From: JBECKS01 sp964557005
GTDB taxonomy: Bacteria; Pseudomonadota; Gammaproteobacteria; Pseudomonadales; JBECKS01
NCBI GenBank assembly: GCA_964557005.1
Contig: CAZKYI010000021.1
Span: 1-5,452, forward strand
Direction: 5' to 3'
DNA length: 5,452 nt
Shown here: positions 1 to 4,096 of the stretch, in pieces
Layout of the letters: each line of letters starts with the position of its first letter
Numbering within the stretch: the first letter of the stretch is position 1
Program-made: the position numbers and the translations under genes
Notes under the pieces: model-generated
The model's database searches: none
Seen by the model: only the letters and a program-made list of their open reading frames with translations
What the model was told of the DNA's origin: nothing

Positions 1-71
1 GAGAGACGGAGAGACGGAGAGACGGAGAGACGGAGAGACGGAGAGACGGAGAGACGGAGAGACGGAGAGAC
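1..71. repeat. 8-bp tandem repeat (GAGAGACG), left end
   Basis: About 8.9 perfect copies of the unit gagagacg run from the first base to 71, then stop at caaagggg. The same unit in the same orientation closes the window (5400-5452), and a decayed relative lies at 911-950. The array ends only 9 bases from the stop codon of the membrane-protein gene at 81. It is probably a non-coding simple repeat, and the contig may end here because the array could not be resolved. Confidence 0.95.
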
Positions 72-80
72 AAAGGGGTG

Positions 81-800
81 TCAGGGCGAGGGCGGCGGCG
101 CATACCCGGGTTTGAGTGTGGCGGCCAGGGCGCGGAGGGGGGCGAGGTGGGTTTCGGTGAGCCGGCCGCGGTGGGGGCCGATGGTCATCGTGATCGCGGG
201 GCTGGTGTCCGGATGGTTGATCAGGTCGAGGATGGCGTCGGGGTGGATCATGTAGAGCATGGGGTCGTGCAGGGGCGGCGGCGGCGCGTGCAGGTCGGCG
301 GCGTCGGCCAGCATTTTGCGGTTGGCGGTCAGGGTGATGGAGCGTTCGGCGTTGAAGTGCACGGATGCGTCGGGGTCGAGGGGGAGGCGGGCCTCGCCGG
401 TGGCCGCGAGGTGGAGCAGGGCGTGGTCGGTCGGGCGGGAGCGGGCGCGGCCTTCGATGAAGGTTTCAAAGCGGAAGTAGACGGTGCCGGGGCGCGGTGA
501 TCCGTCGGGGCCTGGGGGGGCGAGGGTCAGGGGGAGCCAGTGGGTGGAGACGGCGGTGCCGTCGCTGGAGGGGGTGAAGATGAGCAGGTCGCTCTGGTCG
601 GGGGCGGGGTCGGGGTAGGGGAGGTCGGAGAGGTACTGGTTCTCTGGTGTGCGGCGCGCGGTGGGGATGGCCAGTGCCGCGAGCCAGTTGATGAGGGCGA
701 GCGCGCCGAACAGGCCGAGCATGGAGATGCCGATGCCGGAGATCAGGCGGACCTTGCGCCGGCGGCGGGCGTGGTAGGGGTCGGGGATGAGGGTGGTCAT
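81..800 (-). CDS. Single-pass membrane-anchored protein of unknown function (paralogue 1)
   Basis: I do not recognise the family. The 239-aa product has a short cytoplasmic-looking N-terminus with a strongly basic patch (HARRRRKVR, residues 10-18). One hydrophobic segment follows at about 19-45, so the positive-inside rule predicts an N-in signal anchor with about 190 residues outside the membrane. The outer part holds LPYPDP (60-65), a PDQSDLL stretch (67-73), a proline run near 170 and a closing TLKPGY plus prolines. It is a clear paralogue of the protein at 1670-2386: the same N-terminal PDPYHARRRRKVRLI block, the PDP-PDQ-DLL block and the same C-terminal TLKPGY signature. High G+C fits the resident genome. 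No Shine-Dalgarno sequence is visible upstream of the ATG at 800, where the minus strand reads ccctcccccgc. The ATG is still favoured because it aligns with the paralogue's start. The stop is TGA at 83-81. Confidence 0.85.
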   Translation of the reverse strand: MTTLIPDPYHARRRRKVRLISGIGISMLGLFGALALINWLAALAIPTARRTPENQYLSDLPYPDPAPDQSDLLIFTPSSDGTAVSTHWLPLTLAPPGPDGSPRPGTVYFRFETFIEGRARSRPTDHALLHLAATGEARLPLDPDASVHFNAERSITLTANRKMLADAADLHAPPPPLHDPMLYMIHPDAILDLINHPDTSPAITMTIGPHRGRLTETHLAPLRALAATLKPGYAPPPSP

Positions 801-822
801 GCGGGGGAGGGTATGGGGGAGT

Positions 823-845
823 GGGGATCAGCCATCGGGGATCAG
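823..845. repeat. Short direct repeat, two copies of ggggatcag
   Basis: The 9-base word ggggatcag occurs at 823-831 and again at 837-845, six bases apart, just upstream of the start codon of the membrane-protein gene at 800. This could be a leftover of a simple tandem repeat or, less likely, a pair of binding sites. Nothing else in 801-852 looks like a promoter. Confidence 0.45.
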
Positions 846-852
846 GGGGGGA

Positions 853-901
853 TTTTTGAACGCGGAGTTCGCGGAGGTCACGCGGAGGACGCGGAGGGGG
901 G
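853..901. repeat. Dispersed CGCGGAG-type repeat, copy A
   Basis: A stretch built from four near-regular cgcggag words (spacings about 9, 11 and 9 bases), beginning tttttgaacgc and ending in a G run. It matches the copy at 1485-1531 at 41 of 45 positions by hand alignment. Read on the plus strand it gives NAEFAEVTRR-like peptides, a signature I recall as a common dispersed repeat translated by mistake in planctomycete annotations. It contains, on the minus strand, the TGA stop (880-878) of the small helical protein. Confidence 0.85.
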
Positions 902-1462
902 GAGGGGGGAAGCGAGGGAGAGATGAAGAGACGGGGGGACGGAGGGAGAGAAAAAGGGTTGGAAGAGGGGGTAGAAGGAGGAGCTCTCACCCCGGCCCTC
1001 TCCCGCTGGCCCCCCCAGCGGGAGAGGGAGGGGGGAATCCGCCGATTGCATCGGCGGCGTCACGGAGGGATCGGATGGCCGACTGGAAGTCGGCCCCACG
1101 GGGGCGACGAGTTCGAGGATGGCTTTGGTGGCCAGGCGGATCTCCTTGCAGGAGGCCGCGCTGGTGGGGGTCTGGTGGGCGAGGTAGCAGAGGCGGTCGA
1201 GGGCGAGGTCGGCGGCCTTGCGTTCGATGTATTCGCGGCGGGCGTCCTGGATGAAGCGGATGTCGGCCATGATCGCGGCGAACATGGGCAGGGCCATGAT
1301 GGCGCGGATCTGGGTCATGGTGACCTGGTGCGTGCGGCACAGGCCGATGGGCGAGAGCGTGGGGCTGCCCCAGTCCTCGATGATGCCCTCGATCTTGTTG
1401 TGGAGTTCTTCGGGGGTGAAGCCTTGGAGGCAGTCGGGCAGGGTGGTGGGGTCCAGGGGCAT
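878..1462 (-). CDS. Small helical, HTH-like protein with repeat-derived C-terminus
   Basis: The 194-aa product is not recognised. The ATG at 1462 is chosen over the upstream in-frame start at 1609 because AAAGGA sits 7 nt before it. The extra 49 residues of the longer form would be encoded largely by a dispersed repeat. Residues 1-120 (1462-1103) look like real protein: predicted helices, a segment LSPIGLCRTHQVTMTQIRAI that resembles a helix-turn-helix, and an amphipathic run ARREYIERKAADLALDRL. DNA binding is only a guess from that resemblance. From about residue 121 (1102-878) the sequence is low complexity and matches dispersed repeats in the DNA: the gactggaagtc hairpin, the ctctcccgctgg hairpin, a decayed gagacgg repeat and the cgcggag repeat that provides the stop. 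The original C-terminus was probably lost or extended when repeats accumulated downstream. It lies between the two membrane-protein paralogues, all on one strand. Confidence 0.75.
   Translation of the reverse strand: MPLDPTTLPDCLQGFTPEELHNKIEGIIEDWGSPTLSPIGLCRTHQVTMTQIRAIMALPMFAAIMADIRFIQDARREYIERKAADLALDRLCYLAHQTPTSAASCKEIRLATKAILELVAPVGPTSSRPSDPSVTPPMQSADSPLPLPLGGPAGEGRGESSSFYPLFQPFFSPSVPPSLHLSLASPLPPSASSA
911..950. repeat. Decayed GAGAGACGG simple repeat
   Basis: Words such as gagggagagat, gaagagacggg and gacggagggagag form a degenerate version of the perfect 8-bp array found at both window ends. It is read in frame by the small helical gene as a Ser/Pro/Leu-rich stretch, which is what translated simple repeat looks like rather than a folded domain. 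Confidence 0.65.
996..1028. repeat. Perfect 14-bp hairpin repeat (ccctctcccgctgg)
   Basis: The left arm 996-1009 and right arm 1015-1028 are exact reverse complements around a 5-nt C loop. This type of hairpin (a run beginning cacccc before ccctctcccgctgg) is a dispersed repeat I recall from many high-GC genomes. Without a downstream U-tract it is not a typical intrinsic terminator. Here it lies inside the open reading frame of the small helical protein. Confidence 0.85.
1039..1101. repeat. Double hairpin dispersed repeat
   Basis: Two perfect hairpins stand side by side. CCGCCGAT (1039-1046) pairs with ATCGGCGG (1050-1057) across TGC. GGCCGACT (1077-1084) pairs with AGTCGGCC (1088-1095) across GGA. 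The second, with following ccacggggg, is a repeat I recall from planctomycetes, translated as DWKSAPRG or ADFQSA depending on frame. It marks the point where the small helical gene passes from real protein into repeat. Confidence 0.75.
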
Positions 1463-1469
1463 TGTGTGG

Positions 1470-1475
1470 TCCTTT
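1470..1475 (-). promoter_or_regulatory. Shine-Dalgarno site AAAGGA
   Basis: The minus strand reads aaagga followed by 7 nt and then ATG at 1462. It decides the start of the small helical protein against the longer reading frame from 1609. Confidence 0.75.
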
Positions 1476-1484
1476 GGGGGGAGT

Positions 1485-1531
1485 TCTTGAACGCAGAGTT
1501 CGCGGAGATCACGCAGAGGGCGCGGAGGGGG
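1485..1531. repeat. Dispersed CGCGGAG-type repeat, copy B
   Basis: Second copy of the element at 853-901, 41 of 45 aligned bases identical and in the same orientation. It begins 23 bases upstream of the start codon of the small helical protein, on the minus-strand side from which transcription would enter. Copy A holds a similar place about 50 bases upstream of the start at 800. Confidence 0.85.
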
Positions 1532-1590
1532 ACTGAGCGGTTGGGGCAGGATACCGTGGCCTCGGCGGGGAGCAAAGGGGAAAGTGGGGA

Positions 1591-1610
1591 GGTTGCGCAA
1601 GTGGCGCACC
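1591..1610. repeat. Short imperfect hairpin
   Basis: GGTTGCGC and GCGCACC pair with one bulged T around an aagtg loop. It lies in the 207-nt spacer between the two genes at 1462 and 1670. It could be chance, or a weak regulator-binding or RNA structure. No promoter boxes are clear nearby. Confidence 0.35.
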
Positions 1611-1642
1611 AGATTGGATGTTGGGGGGGAGGAAGGGGGAAG

Positions 1643-1665
1643 GCCCGTCGCCTGACGCTCCGGGC
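1643..1665. repeat. Hairpin dispersed repeat at the 3' end of the membrane-protein gene
   Basis: On the minus strand the sequence gcccggagcgtcaggcgacgggc forms an inner stem CGTC/GACG with loop AGGC, plus an outer GCC/GGC pair and a 5-nt bulge. It starts 4 bases after the TGA stop of the gene at 1670. I recall this word (translated EPGASGDG) as a dispersed repeat. The following minus-strand bases are C-rich with no clear U-run, so terminator function is doubtful. Confidence 0.6.
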
Positions 1666-1669
1666 TCGT

Positions 1670-2386
1670 TCAGGGAGTAGGCTCGTTGAGAGCGGGCGGG
1701 GGCGGGGGGGTGTAGCCGGGTTTGAGGGTGGCGGTGAAGGCGCGGAGGATTTCGAAGGCTTCGGGGGGGACGGGGGACTCGAAGCCGGCGATGGTGATGG
1801 TCAGGTCGTCGGCGTTGGCGGCCTCGACGATGATGGTGGTGGGGACGGAATACATCATGAAGTCGCGGAAGGGCGGGTCGTCGGTCATCGACGCGAGGCT
1901 CATGTCGTAGGCATCGGGCTTGACGCGGGCGGTTGAATCGCCGGAAGTCAGGATGAGGGTGTGGCGCATCGCTTCGTGCGCGGGGAGGCGGACCTTGCCG
2001 ACGGTGGCGAAGTTGATGGAAACTTCGCGGGCGGGCTGGTCGCGGGGGGAAGGGGCGACTCGGGTGGTCAGGCGCATGACGATGAAGCCGTTGAAGGTGC
2101 CGTCGTCGGCGCGGACGGCGTAGATGGGCAGCCAGCCGGTCTGGATGTTGATGCCGCCGAGATGCTCGGTGAAGGTGAGCAGGTCGGCTTGGTCGGGGTG
2201 GGGGTCCGGGTAGGGCAGGGCGGCGAGGGTCCGCAGGGTGGGAAACTGGGGGAGGATCGCCCCGATCGAACGGATGGCCCACGGCACGGCGAAGAGGGCG
2301 AGGAGGAAGAAGCCGACGCCGGTGATCAGGCGGACCTTGCGGCGGCGGCGGGCGTGGTAGGGGTCGGGGGTGGGCATGGGCGGCAT
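1670..2386 (-). CDS. Single-pass membrane-anchored protein of unknown function (paralogue 2)
   Basis: The 238-aa product belongs to the same unrecognised family as the protein at 81-800. It has the basic block PDPYHARRRRKVRLI (residues 7-21), a hydrophobic segment at about 20-38, LPYPDP (57-62), PDQADLL (64-70) and TLKPGY near the end, predicting an N-in anchor with the bulk outside the membrane. The ATG at 2386 has a purine-rich GGTGGAAAG (2402-2394) 7 nt upstream, and an alternative ATG lies three codons in. The C-terminus is longer than the paralogue's, ending ALNEPTP. The word aacgagcc encoding part of it is duplicated just past the stop, so the tail may be repeat-derived. Only 18 nt separate it from the reverse transcriptase stop, so the two are probably read on one transcript. 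Its high G+C resembles the resident genes, not the reverse transcriptase. Confidence 0.87.
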   Translation of the reverse strand: MPPMPTPDPYHARRRRKVRLITGVGFFLLALFAVPWAIRSIGAILPQFPTLRTLAALPYPDPHPDQADLLTFTEHLGGINIQTGWLPIYAVRADDGTFNGFIVMRLTTRVAPSPRDQPAREVSINFATVGKVRLPAHEAMRHTLILTSGDSTARVKPDAYDMSLASMTDDPPFRDFMMYSVPTTIIVEAANADDLTITIAGFESPVPPEAFEILRAFTATLKPGYTPPPPPALNEPTP

Positions 2387-2393
2387 GCGGATC

Positions 2394-2402
2394 TTTCCAC
2401 CG
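2394..2402 (-). promoter_or_regulatory. Shine-Dalgarno-like GGTGGAAAG before the membrane-protein gene
   Basis: This purine-rich stretch lies 7 nt before the ATG at 2386 and begins just 2 bases after the reverse transcriptase TGA (2407-2405). A ribosome finishing the upstream gene would stop almost on this site, so translational coupling is possible. It also marks the junction between low- and high-GC DNA. Confidence 0.55.
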
Positions 2403-2404
2403 GA

Positions 2405-4033
2405 TCAGGTTGTCTGTCGATAGCCAATTAGTGAACTCCAACCTCGCAAGATTTCCTGCAAATTCTCGGAAGGACCTCGCTTCGGTCTCAATGCGCGAGC
2501 CCCGGCCTTGGAAAACTGCTCATAAAATTCTACGCCACTTGAGCGCAAATACTTAAATCCGTCATCTGCATCGATAAAACCTGGATTCGAATTGGGAATC
2601 CAGCCCCTCCGTCCTGCTTCATAGACGAACGGCCACATACTGTCGTTCAGTTGATCGCCGCTGCCAAAAACAATAACTGATCCCAAGTCTAAATTGCATA
2701 GACCTGAGTGATGAGCATCGACCGCCATCAGAAGTGCAAATGGGTCCTTGATACTCGCGGAGGCGTTCTCTGCTTGCGTTGACAACTTATGTCCGAAGTA
2801 CATTAAGCCCCACAGGCACCACGCGATCTCGTTCCCTCGTCCTGAGGAGACGGAGTGGACAAGCATGTCGTTCAGCACGGCTTGCAACCTGTCTCGGGCG
2901 ACAGTCAGTCCTGCAATCTCGTGTTGCTCTAGAACACCTAGTACAAATCGAAGACAAGATGGCTCTGCCGCCGCGCATTGCAGTAGAAGGTTATGCAACA
3001 TCGAGGCGTTGGCGGGCCAAACTTTTTGTCTAGCAAAGCGGGGGATGCCATACGACAAGACATGCTCACTTGAATACGCCGACTTCAAGGAAAAGAGTAA
3101 TTGAAAATACTTCTCAAAGGACTTGGCTTCGGATCGCTCAGACTTTGGATTGAAAGCAAAGTCTCGTAGCGTGTGGAGCCAGGGTGTGCCAATCGCGATG
3201 GGAAGCTCAAAAATTTCAGTCTTCTTGGGATTGAGAAAAAGCTCAAAGTCACTGAGGATGTCATCAAGCGTGTCTATGACCGCTTCCGCCGCACGACGGG
3301 TCGATACTGCGATCTCGAAGTCGTCGATGCGCCGACTGAATACAAACCCTTCATCTTGTAGCTTCTTGTCGACGACGGAGCCGATTAATTCGCAGATCAC
3401 AAGTGAAGTATCCGGACTAATTGGTATCCCCGATGTTTGAGCGTCCTGAGAATTGCGGACAGCGAGGTCGAGGTCGTTTCCATACAGACCGTTTGCATCC
3501 CATGAGAATTTTCGATTTGATTTTGAGGCGGTCTTGCCATGAATCGCCCAGGGGATGCTGTGGGTATAGATTGAGTTATAACAGGCAGCAATATCTGCTC
3601 GGATGACATGCGTCATTCCAGCTCGTAATGATGCTGAGTTAGCAAAGGCGTTGGTGTTCCACTTTGCACCGATAATGCCTCTTCTTCGATTCAAATCGAT
3701 CTGGGGAGAAGACAGGGAGCTAGAACTTTGGTTGCAATGAGCGATGATCGCTTGCCAGTTCTTGTCCAGAAGCGATGCGAGCTGATGATAGTTGATCGGG
3801 TTTGGGACCTGTAATCGGCGTTTGGAACCGCCTGGTCGAGTAAGGCTGTGCTGTGCACAAAGAGAGGTATAGCGACGCGATGGCTTTCCGCCGGTGTCAA
3901 GGTCGAAGACATTGGGGGGAGTTGATGTTGTCAGCACATTGGCGAAGTCGAAAGTATGAAAACTCGGAGGCAGCTCTTTGGGAAAATAGCCGCGCCTCAG
4001 CAGTGAATCCAACACTGGGCGTAACTGTGTCAA
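2405..4033 (-). CDS. UG/Abi-type (DRT, defence-associated) reverse transcriptase
   Basis: The 542-aa product carries the RT motifs in order: an N-terminal RRLQVPNPINYHQLA block (72-86), motif A with D147 in ADIAACYNSIYTHSIPWA, motif B QTSGIPISPDTS (199-210), motif C RRIDDF with catalytic D237 and D238, and motif D LNPKKTE (267-273). The SIYTHSIPWA extension, the GN-LD..R..Q..QT-GIP arrangement and a helical C-terminal region (about 300-445, with NEIAWCLWGL at 401-410) point to the UG/Abi RTs (AbiA, AbiK, Abi-P2, DRT), not to group II introns, retrons or DGRs. Members tested elsewhere defend against phage by synthesising DNA; function here is inferred. The start is TTG at 4033 with AGGTGA 4 nt upstream; no ATG or GTG lies in frame back to the preceding TAA. 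Low G+C against its neighbours suggests transfer. No partner gene or non-coding RNA is evident. Position 1 of the YxDD box is Arg. The exact UG group is unresolved. Confidence 0.9.
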   Translation of the reverse strand: MTQLRPVLDSLLRRGYFPKELPPSFHTFDFANVLTTSTPPNVFDLDTGGKPSRRYTSLCAQHSLTRPGGSKRRLQVPNPINYHQLASLLDKNWQAIIAHCNQSSSSLSSPQIDLNRRRGIIGAKWNTNAFANSASLRAGMTHVIRADIAACYNSIYTHSIPWAIHGKTASKSNRKFSWDANGLYGNDLDLAVRNSQDAQTSGIPISPDTSLVICELIGSVVDKKLQDEGFVFSRRIDDFEIAVSTRRAAEAVIDTLDDILSDFELFLNPKKTEIFELPIAIGTPWLHTLRDFAFNPKSERSEAKSFEKYFQLLFSLKSAYSSEHVLSYGIPRFARQKVWPANASMLHNLLLQCAAAEPSCLRFVLGVLEQHEIAGLTVARDRLQAVLNDMLVHSVSSGRGNEIAWCLWGLMYFGHKLSTQAENASASIKDPFALLMAVDAHHSGLCNLDLGSVIVFGSGDQLNDSMWPFVYEAGRRGWIPNSNPGFIDADDGFKYLRSSGVEFYEQFSKAGARALRPKRGPSENLQEILRGWSSLIGYRQTT

Positions 4034-4037
4034 TGCG

Positions 4038-4043
4038 TCACCT
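4038..4043 (-). promoter_or_regulatory. Shine-Dalgarno site AGGTGA before the RT
   Basis: Minus-strand AGGTGA is a strong match to the anti-Shine-Dalgarno sequence and ends 4 nt before the TTG at 4033. It supports the TTG start, although the spacing is short. The gap to sucC (4034-4096) otherwise shows only a weak CAGA/TCTG inverted repeat around an A-run, and no convincing promoter or terminator. Confidence 0.65.
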
Positions 4044-4096
4044 GTCGAAGGTATTGAGTTACAGCCTTAGTTCTACAGAAAAATCTGAGGTGCAGC

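Noticed and set aside
1..71. CRISPR array
   Set aside because: The unit is 8 bp, contiguous and without spacers; it is a simple tandem repeat.
1463..1609. Longer start for the small helical protein at 1609
   Set aside because: The added 49 residues are encoded largely by a dispersed repeat, and a good AAAGGA site fits the ATG at 1462.
923..1936. Long plus-strand reading frame (337 aa)
   Set aside because: It runs antisense through two minus-strand genes and several repeats, is Gly-rich without domains, and arises from the high-GC codon bias of the opposite strand.
2405..4096. Retron or group II intron
   Set aside because: No room for msr/msd, no domain V-like hairpin or maturase region seen, and the motif A extension SIYTHSIPWA fits UG/Abi RTs instead.
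4070..4096. Terminator between sucC and the RT
   Set aside because: The only inverted repeat is CAGA/TCTG with an A-rich loop, a 4-bp stem without a U-tract, too weak to call.
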